DNA from: Leucothrix pacifica
GTDB taxonomy: Bacteria > Pseudomonadota > Gammaproteobacteria > Thiotrichales > Thiotrichaceae
Direction of reading: 5' to 3'
Assembly (NCBI RefSeq): GCF_003172875.1
Contig: NZ_QGKM01000036.1
Coordinates: 62,001-126,000, forward strand
DNA: 64,000 nt
Every line of letters begins with the position of its first letter. Positions within the stretch are counted from its first letter, which is position 1. Positions 41,937-50,459 of the stretch are shown one piece after another. The notes beneath the pieces are model-generated. The model was not told the DNA's origin. It did not search any database and worked only from the letters and a program-made list of their open reading frames with translations. The position numbers and the translations under genes are program-made.

Positions 41937-43133
41937 ATGAAAAAAATTCTTATTGTTTTGACTGCAGCATTTAGTTTAATGCTCGGTTCTGCCTCATTCG
42001 CGGCAGTTGACCCTAATGTTGAATTGAAAAAGGCTTTTCAGGCAAAGGACTATAGAAAAGCCTTTAATATCGCTTCTGACTTTGCCAAAAAAGGCGACAA
42101 GTCGGGCCAGTACGTTTTAGGTCAGTTGTACCTTGATGGAAAAGGCGTTGGTAAAAACCCTAAGGTTGGCTTTAGCTGGATTCAAAAAGCAGCGAACCAA
42201 CACGTTCCAATGGCACAATTCACACTTGCCTCTCTGTACGCAACCGGTACCGGAACAGGCAAAAACATGAAGCAGGCACAGTTATGGTTTAACCGTGCTT
42301 CTCAACGTGGTGTTGCTCCGGCAATGCGTGCCTTGGGTATCATGTATGAAAAAGGCGACGGCGTACCAAAGAATATGGGCGCAGCAATGACATGGTATGA
42401 AAAAGCAGCTCACAAAGGCATGGTCGATGTACAGATGATGCTTGCAGAGCGCTACCTTAAAGGGATTGGCGTGAAAGCAAACCCTGGTAAAGCCTTTGCA
42501 TTTGCGACTAAAGCCTCAAGAAGCCCTGCTGCAAAAGTTGATGCGAGCTACTTGCTGGGCCTGATGTATGCATCAGGAAAAGGCATCAAGAAAAACCCAC
42601 AGCTGGCTTTCCGCAATATGAAAATTGCAGCCGATGCGAATCTTCCACCTGCACAATACAGCTTAGGCTCTATGTACATTCAGGGTGTAGGTACGCAGAA
42701 AAACCCGGGCATGGCATTCAAAATGTTCAACCTGGCGGCGCGTAAAAACCTTCCGCTTGCACAGCACAACCTTGGTCTGATGTACCTTCAGGGGCAAGGT
42801 ACCAAGAAAAACCCTGGCATGGCATTTAACTGGTTAAATAAAGCAGCACAGAAAGGTTTGGCAAAGTCTCAGTTTGTACTTGGAGACTTGTACGTAGATG
42901 GTGTTGGCGTCAAAGCTAAGAACCATAAAATGGCAATGAACTGGTACAAGAAAGCGGCAGCTCAAGGGCTACCATCAGCTGAGTACAGCGTCGGTGCAAT
43001 GTACGCAAATGGCTACGGTGTAAAGCGGGATGTTAATCAGGCACGTATTTGGTTCACCAAAGCGGCCAAGAAAGGCTCAACGCGCGCTAAGCAAGCTATT
43101 CAACAACTGAATGTGATGGCACAAAAACGATAA
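41937..43133 (+). CDS. secreted Sel1-like repeat (SLR) protein
   Basis: This is a 398-residue periplasmic protein. The signal peptide is residues 1-22 (ending SASFAAV). About ten Sel1 repeats of 36 residues follow, each with the A-x-x-x-L-G-x-x-Y-x-x-G core, such as GQYVLGQLYLDGKGVGKNPK and AEYSVGAMYANGYGVKRDV. Sel1 repeats form alpha-solenoids that bind partner proteins. The unusual excess of Lys-Asn-Pro-Gly in the loops makes it strongly basic. Confidence 0.88.
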   Translation: MKKILIVLTAAFSLMLGSASFAAVDPNVELKKAFQAKDYRKAFNIASDFAKKGDKSGQYVLGQLYLDGKGVGKNPKVGFSWIQKAANQHVPMAQFTLASLYATGTGTGKNMKQAQLWFNRASQRGVAPAMRALGIMYEKGDGVPKNMGAAMTWYEKAAHKGMVDVQMMLAERYLKGIGVKANPGKAFAFATKASRSPAAKVDASYLLGLMYASGKGIKKNPQLAFRNMKIAADANLPPAQYSLGSMYIQGVGTQKNPGMAFKMFNLAARKNLPLAQHNLGLMYLQGQGTKKNPGMAFNWLNKAAQKGLAKSQFVLGDLYVDGVGVKAKNHKMAMNWYKKAAAQGLPSAEYSVGAMYANGYGVKRDVNQARIWFTKAAKKGSTRAKQAIQQLNVMAQKR

Positions 43134-43159
43134 GTACCAAGCTTATAATTTAGCCAAAG

Positions 43160-43186
43160 AAAAAGCCTCTTAACTGAGGCTTTTTC
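43160..43186. terminator. bidirectional rho-independent terminator
   Basis: A stem AAAAAGCCTC/GAGGCTTTTT with a 6-nt loop separates the convergent Sel1-repeat and TPR genes. Confidence 0.93.
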
Positions 43187-43197
43187 GTGTCTGGAGG

Positions 43198-45018
43198 CTA
43201 GGCTGGCAAGCGATCCTGAAGCAACATTAACTCGGCAACATGCCGGTAATGCAGGGCTGAGTTTTCCAGTAAAGCCAGATTACGCTGTCCATCAAGAAGC
43301 TGGGTAAGCGCCTCAATTAATGCTTGTTGCTCATCTGTTTTCCAGGCTTCATTATCAGCGAGCTGTGACAGTAATTTTCTAACATCAGTGTCGTTATCAG
43401 ATTGAATCGCCTGCAACACCATGGCACACAGTTGGCCATCACCCTCATTATTCGCGCCGCCATCAACACGATAGGAAACATAGGCTTCAATCGCTTGCTG
43501 CCGTGCTTTTTCAGCACCCTCAGCATTATTATTTCCGGCATGAAGCTCGCTTAGAATACTCCACGTCTTCCAAGGCTCAGCCGCGTGGCCAAATTGCTGC
43601 CCCAAACTTCCCGCTAGCTCCAATGTTTCCAATGCCAGCTTTGTTTCGCCCTGCTTGCGATAAACATCCGCTAAACGATTCGCTGCTGCCGCTTGACGAT
43701 ATTGATCTCCCGACTCCTCCGCCAGAGTAACCGCTTGTTTGTAGTAGCTGACGGCTTCAGCTAATGAGTCGCTCTGTTCACTTAAACCACCCAGCTCCAG
43801 CAATGTACTTATCACACCAACCACATTTTTTTGTGTTGTTAATAAGTCCAGTGCAGCAGTCAGCGCAGCCGATGCATTATCATAGTCTTCATTCACGCGA
43901 TGTAGCATAGCAATTTGGTGCCAGACATTGACCGCCAACACACCCTCTCCGATTTGCTCAAACACATCTAGTGCGCTCTGATAACCACGCAAGGCATCAG
44001 CCGGACGTTTTAACATGCTGTAGACCGCTGCACGCTGCGTTTGCGCAATCCCGGAGCCACGCTGGTCAGGAATCGAGTCGGCTAATTCAATGGCTTTGGA
44101 GTAGACAACCTCCGCCGGCACTAACTGACGCTGCGCGAATAAGCACTCACCCTGCTCCATCATGCTTGCAACCATGTAGGATGCGGCAGTTCTGTCTGTC
44201 GTAATCTTAGGCTCCAGGATTGCCTGAGCCTGCTCCAGGTAATTCAAGGCCTCCTCACCGGAGCCGCCTCGCTTCAGGACGCGCGCCATCAAGATATTAG
44301 CAAAAGCCAAATCTTTATCCGCTCCCTCATAAGCCTCAGTACCTACTTCATGACACTGTTGGAGCAGCGCCTGAGCTGCCCGTGAGGCTGGTAGCATTGA
44401 ATTCTGAGCAATGAGGCCTTCAACATTTTGTCGCTCCTGATCAAAGCGTACAGGCCCCCAATCACCAAGCAATGCTTCGGCATTCGCCATCCATTGCTTG
44501 AGCTGGGTTTTCTCTGCCTCGCAGTCCTGCTTTTCCAGCAAGGTATCCATGCGACGTAATAACTCCAGCACACCGTTTGCATTATCAGCAACCAGATTCG
44601 GTGCGGAAGATAATTCAGATAAGTATGCCATCAAATTATCACGCTCCAGTGTACTGAGGCGCTGCGCCATCGCACTGTCTTCAAAGTGCTGTTGATAAAG
44701 AAAGCCCAATAATTGGTCCATCGCCGCCAACCAATGCTGATGTGATACCTGCTGCTGTTCAGGACGGGTAGAGGCTTGCAGATGAGTTAATAATTCCGGA
44801 TCAAAACGGTAATAAGTATGCTCTTTCTCTTCAGCCAGGCCTGCACTAACCACACTATCCATCATAGCCTTGGCTGCCTCGACTGACTCACTGCGGGCAA
44901 CGTGGCTAATCACCACCAGATTACCGCCTTGTTTGAGCACGGAGAGTTTAGACAATGATGCTTGAATGTCTGCGGGTAAAGCTTGCAGAGCCGAGGTAAT
45001 AGCTGAGGAGTTTGACAT
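43198..45018 (-). CDS. TPR-repeat protein of unknown function
   Basis: This is a 606-residue cytoplasmic protein without a signal peptide. Residues about 235-475 carry TPR-like repeats (EEALNYLEQAQAILEP, DALRGYQSALDVFEQIGEG, AVSYYKQAVTLAEESGDQYR, LALETLELAGSLGQQFGHA). The N-terminus resembles a winged-helix-like region (LSVLKQGGNLVVISHVARSE, then DSVVSAGLAEEKEHTYYRFD), so it could be a regulator. No partner is obvious nearby. Confidence 0.65.
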   Translation of the reverse strand: MSNSSAITSALQALPADIQASLSKLSVLKQGGNLVVISHVARSESVEAAKAMMDSVVSAGLAEEKEHTYYRFDPELLTHLQASTRPEQQQVSHQHWLAAMDQLLGFLYQQHFEDSAMAQRLSTLERDNLMAYLSELSSAPNLVADNANGVLELLRRMDTLLEKQDCEAEKTQLKQWMANAEALLGDWGPVRFDQERQNVEGLIAQNSMLPASRAAQALLQQCHEVGTEAYEGADKDLAFANILMARVLKRGGSGEEALNYLEQAQAILEPKITTDRTAASYMVASMMEQGECLFAQRQLVPAEVVYSKAIELADSIPDQRGSGIAQTQRAAVYSMLKRPADALRGYQSALDVFEQIGEGVLAVNVWHQIAMLHRVNEDYDNASAALTAALDLLTTQKNVVGVISTLLELGGLSEQSDSLAEAVSYYKQAVTLAEESGDQYRQAAAANRLADVYRKQGETKLALETLELAGSLGQQFGHAAEPWKTWSILSELHAGNNNAEGAEKARQQAIEAYVSYRVDGGANNEGDGQLCAMVLQAIQSDNDTDVRKLLSQLADNEAWKTDEQQALIEALTQLLDGQRNLALLENSALHYRHVAELMLLQDRLPA

Positions 45019-45107
45019 GATAATAGTCTCTTAACGCGTAAGAGGCGCATTATCAGGGGAGAGATAGTCTATTGCAATCGCAGACTGCAGCGCAGCAAAT
45101 TTCAGGG

Positions 45108-45133
45108 AAAAAAAGACCCGACAAAGTCGGGCC
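45108..45133 (-). terminator. intrinsic terminator of the YdcH-like gene
   Basis: On the minus strand a CCCGAC...GTCGGG stem with a 3-nt loop is followed by TCTTTTTTCCC. Confidence 0.9.
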
Positions 45134-45161
45134 AAATCACACTTAGGAGGAAACGAAAAGT

Positions 45162-45401
45162 TTATTCCGCGATAATCATTCGAAACATTTCATCTTTGAG
45201 GTGGAGACGCTTCTTCTTGAGCTCCTCAGTAACCTCATCAGAGGGAGTTTCAATGTTTTGCTGAATACGGCGCAGCTCATGATCTAACTCATCGTATTCT
45301 TTAAACAGACGAGCGAAGTGATTGTCACTCATCTTTAGATCATGAATGCGAGCTTTGTGCTCTGGAAATTCGTGAATCAGATCGTGATGCTCTGCAAACA
45401 T
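45162..45401 (-). CDS. YdcH-family (DUF465) protein
   Basis: This is a 79-residue helical-hairpin protein: FPEHKARIHDLKMSDNHFAR, then LFKEYDELDHELRRIQQN, and a charged KKKRLHLKDEMFRMI end. YdcH proteins are small, widespread and uncharacterised. A strong terminator follows. Confidence 0.88.
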   Translation of the reverse strand: MFAEHHDLIHEFPEHKARIHDLKMSDNHFARLFKEYDELDHELRRIQQNIETPSDEVTEELKKKRLHLKDEMFRMIIAE

Positions 45402-45549
45402 TGTGCTGCTCCGTTGTTCTTGTCGATGGATGTATTGTCACACCATGCTCAGCCGCTGTAATTGATTTAGATCAAGTTGGGATAATTTATTCCATTAATA
45501 AGGAAAATCATATTAAGATGATACCCTAGTAAAATACTTAGGAGTCGCT

Positions 45550-47202
45550 ATGAAAGTTCGCCCATTCATCCTCCCACTGCTAGCTACCTGCTTTGCATTG
45601 AATCCCGCCATCGCCAAAGAATGGCAAGATGACAAGACCTACAAATTCACGATCCTGCACACTAATGACAACCACGGCCGCTTCTGGCACAACCGCCACG
45701 GCGAGTATGGAATGCCTGCCCGTTACACAGTGATCAATGCAGTTCGCAGACAAGTAGAAGCTGCAGGTGGTAGCGTATTACTGCTATCAGGTGGCGACAT
45801 CAACACGGGTGTTCCTGAGTCTGATCTGCAAGATGCCGAGCCTGATTTCGTTGGTATGAAGAAGATGGCTTACGATGCAATGGCACTGGGTAACCATGAA
45901 TTCGACAACTCACTGGACGTACTGGCTAAGCAGCAAGAATGGGCAGGCTTCCCATTCCTATCTGCAAATATCTACGCAAAAGACAGCGGTGAGCGTATGT
46001 TCCAACCGTACACAGTGATCGACAAGCAAGGCATCAAAATTGCCATCATGGGTTTAACCACCGAGGACACTGCCCGAATTGGTAACCCTGAATATTTGGC
46101 TAACGTGGAATTCCGCGATCCTAAAGAGGAAGCTAAGTTAGTGGTTGCTGAGCTTCAGGAGGAAGTGAAGCCTGACCTGATCCTCGCTGTGACTCACATG
46201 GGGCACTATGACAACGGAATGCATGGTTACAATGCTCCGGGTGATGTCTCTCTTGCTCGCGCACTCCCTGAAGGTGCTGTCACTGCCGTTATCGGCGGAC
46301 ACTCGCAAGAACCATTGTGCATGGAGTCAGAAAATGTGCGCAATGAAAACTACCAAGCCGGTCAAATTTGTAAGCCTGAATACCAAAACGGAACTCACAT
46401 CATGCAAGCGCATGAGTGGGGTAAGTATGTTGGTCGTGCCGACTTTGAATTTAAAAACGGGGTTGCTGAGCTCAAGTCGTACAGCTTGATTCCAGTCAAC
46501 CTGAAAAAGAAAGTGAAGGATGCTGAAGGCAACAGTAAGCGTGTCTTTATTGCTAATGAAATTGCCCATAACAAAGAAATGCTGGCACTGCTTGGCCCTT
46601 ACTTAAACAAAGGTAAAGAGTCGCTAGGTATCAAAGTTGGCAGCACTAGTAAGCTGTTAGTCGGTGAGCGTAATAAAGTACGCTTTGGCCAAACCAATCT
46701 GGGACGCCTAATCGCAACTGCACAGATGGAAAAAGCAAAAGCTGATTTGGGTATTATGAACTCAGGTGGTGTGCGTGCTTCTATCGAGACGGGCGATATC
46801 ACCTATAAGGAAGTACTAACGGTACACCCCTTTGCTAACACACTCACGTCTGTTTCCATGAAAGGTAAAGATCTGCTTGAGTACTTAACTGTAGTTGCTT
46901 TGAAACCTACCGACACCGGTGCTTATGCTCAGTTTGCGGGTGTTTCTATGACGGTCGGTAAAGACGCTATCAGTGATGTGAAAATTGGTGGTGAAGCCAT
47001 AGATCTTGAAAAAGAATATCGCTTCTCATTACCTAGCTTCACGGCAGCCGGTGGTGATGGTTATCCTAAAGTCAGTGACATGGACAGTTTTGTAGATACA
47101 GGCTTTGTGGATGCCGATGTTTTGAAAGAGTATCTGGAAAACAACAATCCACTGGATGTGGATGCATTTGAACCGAAGGGTGAAATTGTTTACGTGGATT
47201 AA
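45550..47202 (+). CDS. secreted bifunctional UDP-sugar hydrolase/5'-nucleotidase (UshA-like)
   Basis: This is a 550-residue periplasmic metallophosphoesterase that hydrolyses nucleotides and UDP-sugars. It has a signal peptide (residues 1-22, ending AIAKE). The metal-binding motifs are LHTNDNHGRF, LSGGDINTG, GNHEFDNS and VTHMGHY. The C-terminal substrate domain shows NSGGVRASIETGDITYKEVL and PSFTAAGGDGYP. A GGAGT ribosome binding site precedes the ATG, and a strong terminator follows. The UshA symbol would be an over-call without phylogeny. Confidence 0.88.
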   Translation: MKVRPFILPLLATCFALNPAIAKEWQDDKTYKFTILHTNDNHGRFWHNRHGEYGMPARYTVINAVRRQVEAAGGSVLLLSGGDINTGVPESDLQDAEPDFVGMKKMAYDAMALGNHEFDNSLDVLAKQQEWAGFPFLSANIYAKDSGERMFQPYTVIDKQGIKIAIMGLTTEDTARIGNPEYLANVEFRDPKEEAKLVVAELQEEVKPDLILAVTHMGHYDNGMHGYNAPGDVSLARALPEGAVTAVIGGHSQEPLCMESENVRNENYQAGQICKPEYQNGTHIMQAHEWGKYVGRADFEFKNGVAELKSYSLIPVNLKKKVKDAEGNSKRVFIANEIAHNKEMLALLGPYLNKGKESLGIKVGSTSKLLVGERNKVRFGQTNLGRLIATAQMEKAKADLGIMNSGGVRASIETGDITYKEVLTVHPFANTLTSVSMKGKDLLEYLTVVALKPTDTGAYAQFAGVSMTVGKDAISDVKIGGEAIDLEKEYRFSLPSFTAAGGDGYPKVSDMDSFVDTGFVDADVLKEYLENNNPLDVDAFEPKGEIVYVD

Positions 47203-47283
47203 TCTTCCGAGGCTAAAACATTGATCTGGCAGCTGTGCCTGTCACCGTTGGCGGATCTTTGAAAATAGCTTTAGCCACTTCAT

Positions 47284-47320
47284 AAAAAGCCTGCAACGAT
47301 TATTCGAAGCAGGCTTTTTT
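47284..47320 (+). terminator. rho-independent terminator of the 5'-nucleotidase gene
   Basis: AAAAAGCCTGC pairs with GCAGGCTTTTTT around a 14-nt loop with a T run. Confidence 0.9.
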
Positions 47321-47418
47321 GTGAATTAAACTTAACCGGACAGTCAATTGCTCAGCCCTAACACCAGACATATTGGGAGGTAGTAAAACTAAAATAAGTG
47401 CTTGAGGTCCGTTCCAGA

Positions 47419-47643
47419 TCAACTCGTCGCTGGTTTTCTCTGCTCAACCTTCTCCAGTACTGCAAGCTTCTCCTCACGCGACAAAATCATCCATTCCCGT
47501 ATTTCATCCATAGTGCGATAGCAACCATCACAAAGACCAGATTCATCATCCAATGTACAAATCATTACACACGGCGATGGCACACTATAATCAAGCTCCG
47601 GCTTGGGCGTTTTACGGCGACGCACACGCGCTTCTCTCTCCAT
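47419..47643 (-). CDS. DUF1289 family protein
   Basis: This is a 74-residue protein with the DUF1289 pattern SPCVMICTLDDESGLCDGCY followed by RTMDEIREWMILSREEK. The four conserved Cys may bind a metal. Its start overlaps the pdxJ stop (TAATG), so the two are coupled. The function is unknown. Confidence 0.88.
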   Translation of the reverse strand: MEREARVRRRKTPKPELDYSVPSPCVMICTLDDESGLCDGCYRTMDEIREWMILSREEKLAVLEKVEQRKPATS

Positions 47644-48377
47644 TACGCTGATTCCTTACAAATATCCAGATAGTTCGCCACCACCGTTGGCATACCCTGT
47701 TCAATACATTCAACAGTTAGCACATGGCCGATGGATACTTCCAGAATCCCCGGAATGGTCAGAAATGTGGCAAGATTATGACTATCAAGATCATGCCCTG
47801 CATTGACTTCCAGTTCTAAGCGCTGCGCCTCAGCACTTGCTTCGATGTATTTTTTCAGCACGGCATCCTGCTGAGGGCTTCCGTAGGTACTGGCATATTC
47901 TTCCGTATACAACTCAATACGATCAACGCCTGTGTCGGCAACACGTCTGATCTGCTCCAGATCAGGGTCCATAAAAGCAGCTACCCGAATGCCGGATTTT
48001 TTTAGGCGATCAGTGACCATTTCCAATAGTTCGTGATGCCATGCTACATCCCAGCCATGATCTGAAGTGAGTTGATCTGCTGCATCTGGCACTAAGGTAC
48101 ACTGATCCGGATTGCACGCTTCTACTAAGTCGAGGAAGTCTTCGGAGGGATAGCCTTCAATATTAAACTCCACGTCCGGATAATCCGCCAGTAGTTTGGC
48201 TAAATCCCGCGCATCCTGCCGTGTAATATGTCGCTCATCTTCTCGCGGATGCACGGTAATCCCATGCACACCCAGTGCGATAAATTTTTTCGCAAACTCA
48301 ACCACATTGGGGAAGTCCCGCCCACGTGAATTACGGAGCAGAGCAATTTTATTCAGATTGACACTAAGCTGGGTCAT
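47643..48377 (-). CDS. pdxJ: pyridoxine 5'-phosphate synthase
   Basis: PdxJ condenses 3-amino-2-oxopropyl phosphate with deoxyxylulose 5-phosphate to give pyridoxine phosphate. The 244-residue TIM barrel shows SVNLNKIALLRNSRG, GITVHPREDERHI and FNIEGYPSEDF. The segments CTLVPDAADQLTSDHGWD, ELYTEEYA and EVNAGHDLDSHNL follow. It supplies the PLP cofactor used by alr, avtA and others in the window. Confidence 0.96.
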   Translation of the reverse strand: MTQLSVNLNKIALLRNSRGRDFPNVVEFAKKFIALGVHGITVHPREDERHITRQDARDLAKLLADYPDVEFNIEGYPSEDFLDLVEACNPDQCTLVPDAADQLTSDHGWDVAWHHELLEMVTDRLKKSGIRVAAFMDPDLEQIRRVADTGVDRIELYTEEYASTYGSPQQDAVLKKYIEASAEAQRLELEVNAGHDLDSHNLATFLTIPGILEVSIGHVLTVECIEQGMPTVVANYLDICKESA

Positions 48378-48516
48378 AACGATGAATTCCTAAATCAGCA
48401 TTGATAAGTGCATGGTATTCGCTTCGCTGGCAACTAACAATAGCATCGCTAAGCGTGGTTTCAATCCCAGACAGAATCATGCACTATTCAGAATAAGTAA
48501 CTATAGGAGCAGAATC

Positions 48517-48873
48517 ATGGCACGTAAGCGTATGGTGATCGAAATGGGGATGGGCACAGATCTCCAAGGTCAGAATTACACCAAAGCAGCCGTTCGCGCA
48601 TTAAAAGATGCGCTGTGGCACAACTCACTAACCATCGCCCCGGCTTTTGGTTTTGATAAGGAACAGATGATTATTGAGGTGACGGTTGGCGTGGCCCAGC
48701 CTGATCAGGTTGATACTGACGAGGTTAAAGCAGTCCTTCCCTACGGTCAGGCCACTGTCGAAGCAGTAAAAGGTGGTTTGGATATACCCTCAGACTGCGG
48801 CACAAAGACCACTGTTGTAGCTAACGCAGTTGCGGTGGTTTATCTGGACTTTGCAGAGGAGGATGCAGCATGA
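48517..48873 (+). CDS. Lin0512-family protein (first of two)
   Basis: This is a 118-residue protein of the Lin0512 family, with VIEMGMGTDLQGQNYTKAAV and LWHNSLTIAPAFGF. I chose the ATG at 48517 with a TAGGAGC site upstream; earlier in-frame codons lack a family match. Its stop overlaps the start of the paralogue (ATGA). Such pairs probably form a hetero-oligomer. The biochemical role is unknown. Confidence 0.8.
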   Translation: MARKRMVIEMGMGTDLQGQNYTKAAVRALKDALWHNSLTIAPAFGFDKEQMIIEVTVGVAQPDQVDTDEVKAVLPYGQATVEAVKGGLDIPSDCGTKTTVVANAVAVVYLDFAEEDAA

Positions 48874-49232
48874 GTTTACAACGTATTATTTTAGAAATGG
48901 GTACCGGTAATGACCTATACGGTGAAGACTACACAAAAGCTGCTGTCAGGGCCGTGCAGGACGCATTACATCACAGCTCTATATCGCTATTTCGCTCTAC
49001 TGATTTAAACCGTGATGATATGCAGGTAGAAGTGACGATCGGCAGCCAAAAGCCGGAGAATCTGGACGCTGACACTATCGCGAAACAAATTCCCTTTGGC
49101 ACAGTGAAGGTAAACAGCGTATTTGGTGGACTCAATGTAACTGACCCTGAGCAGGATACCGTGACCGTTATTGCAACGGCTGCCATTGCTGCGCGAATAG
49201 AGATCCCTGAGGGTAAGTACAGACCTGCCTAA
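48870..49232 (+). CDS. Lin0512-family protein (second of two)
   Basis: This is a 120-residue paralogue of the preceding gene: RIILEMGTGNDLYGEDYTKA, and QDALHHSSISLFRS in place of the LWHNSLTIAPAF segment. The ATGA overlap shows translational coupling and equal dosage. Duplication with divergence is evident. No function is known to me. Confidence 0.8.
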   Translation: MSLQRIILEMGTGNDLYGEDYTKAAVRAVQDALHHSSISLFRSTDLNRDDMQVEVTIGSQKPENLDADTIAKQIPFGTVKVNSVFGGLNVTDPEQDTVTVIATAAIAARIEIPEGKYRPA

Positions 49233-49294
49233 TGACAGACGGGGTTGATCAGCGGGCTGCTCATGACGGAGTAAGCAGATGCTTTACTCGTCTG

Positions 49295-49750
49295 TCAGTA
49301 GCCCGTGGTATCAAAGTGGTGATGCTTTAGCACCTTCTTAATCGTCGCCATAAAGGCCGCGTACTCTTCATCATCAAGGCAAGCGAAGTTGATCTCCGCA
49401 TTTTTGCTGCCCACACCGTGCAGACTATCCCGCAGCTTCGTTCCTTCCTCTGTTAATTGAACGCTGACCGAGCGCCGGTCTTCTGCACTGGTTATTCTCG
49501 ACACTAAACTCTTCTGTGTCAGCTTTTCAACGATACGGGACACCGGTGCCTGGTGCATGCCGGCAAAGTGCGCAAGGTCATTTATCGATATGCCTGGTCG
49601 CTCACTGAGTATTGAAATAATGATCCACTCTGACACAGCGATGCCTGCTTCGGCATCCTTTAACAAAGCCTGCAAGTTATTATTGAGTGAAGCGTTCAAA
49701 CAACGAAGCCAAAACCCGGGTAATGAATGCAAACGTAATGGTTTAGACAT
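49295..49750 (-). CDS. MarR-family transcriptional regulator
   Basis: This is a 151-residue winged-helix regulator: SEWIIISILSERPGISINDL, the recognition helix HQAPVSRIVEKLTQKSLVSR, and the wing ITSAEDRRSVSVQLTEEG. MarR proteins bind palindromes as dimers and respond to small aromatic ligands. No palindrome could be tied to it. It may control the Lin0512 pair, which converges on it, but this is a guess. Confidence 0.88.
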   Translation of the reverse strand: MSKPLRLHSLPGFWLRCLNASLNNNLQALLKDAEAGIAVSEWIIISILSERPGISINDLAHFAGMHQAPVSRIVEKLTQKSLVSRITSAEDRRSVSVQLTEEGTKLRDSLHGVGSKNAEINFACLDDEEYAAFMATIKKVLKHHHFDTTGY

Positions 49751-49823
49751 AATTTATCCCCAAATATTGTCGGTATATCCAAATACTACACCACATTTCA
49801 CTCCAGGCTGTGACAAAATGTTC

Positions 49824-50459
49824 TTAATCACGCTCACGGAAGCTAAAGTCATAGGCGGCAACCTGTCTTTTTTCTGACCCTTTAGACTTTAGAGGCACCG
49901 AAAAACGGCAACCAGTGTCAGTGCATTGCTGAGAAAAATTCAAGCCTGATATACCGTTACCGCTGTAAGAAGGTGTTTTTAAGTTGAACAATAATTGATT
50001 CGCTGACATATCAAAGGCCTGTAACTCAACTGCATCATCAACAGTATTTCCAATGGTCATTAGTACGTTGGCTTGGGGTATAAATTTGCCATTAATAACA
50101 GTTTGTGTGCGGGAATTCAGGCTATATATCTCCTCTTTCAATATATCTGAGCCATCCAACGCATAGCGATTAACGCGCCCACCATGGCCTATCGCGACCA
50201 GATAACTATAGTCCGGTGCAAAAATCGCTTCGTGTAAAGCATATCCGGTTTCGATCTTTGATAATACCTCCCCATCCGGTAAACCATTGTCCGCTAGCCG
50301 CCAGTTGCTAATCTGTCGTTTACTCGTTGCCAGCAGGTAGCGACTATCTTCAGAAATTGACACAGACAGTAACGGCGCTGGTTGCAGCTCCGCACTATTA
50401 TCAAGTAATTGCGTATGCAGCACCTTCGAGTAAAGAATACCAGCGTCAATATTGTTCAT
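49824..50459 (-). CDS. C-terminal WD40 part of the split nSTAND-WD40 protein
   Basis: This 211-residue frame continues the WD40 propeller of the gene to its right: SEDSRYLLATSKRQISNW, then EAIFAPDYSYLVAIGHGGRVNRY. In this frame the codons directly before its ATG read YLYSAAANGTVALVD, a normal WD blade. The start is therefore an internal Met of one larger protein rather than a real gene start. A 4-bp ATGA overlap could still allow it to be made separately. Confidence 0.7.
   Translation of the reverse strand: MNNIDAGILYSKVLHTQLLDNSAELQPAPLLSVSISEDSRYLLATSKRQISNWRLADNGLPDGEVLSKIETGYALHEAIFAPDYSYLVAIGHGGRVNRYALDGSDILKEEIYSLNSRTQTVINGKFIPQANVLMTIGNTVDDAVELQAFDMSANQLLFNLKTPSYSGNGISGLNFSQQCTDTGCRFSVPLKSKGSEKRQVAAYDFSFRERD

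Noticed and set aside
41937-43133. Apparent repeated DNA within one gene
   Set aside because: Repetition is at protein level (Sel1 repeats) and the DNA copies are diverged; not a separate repeat element.
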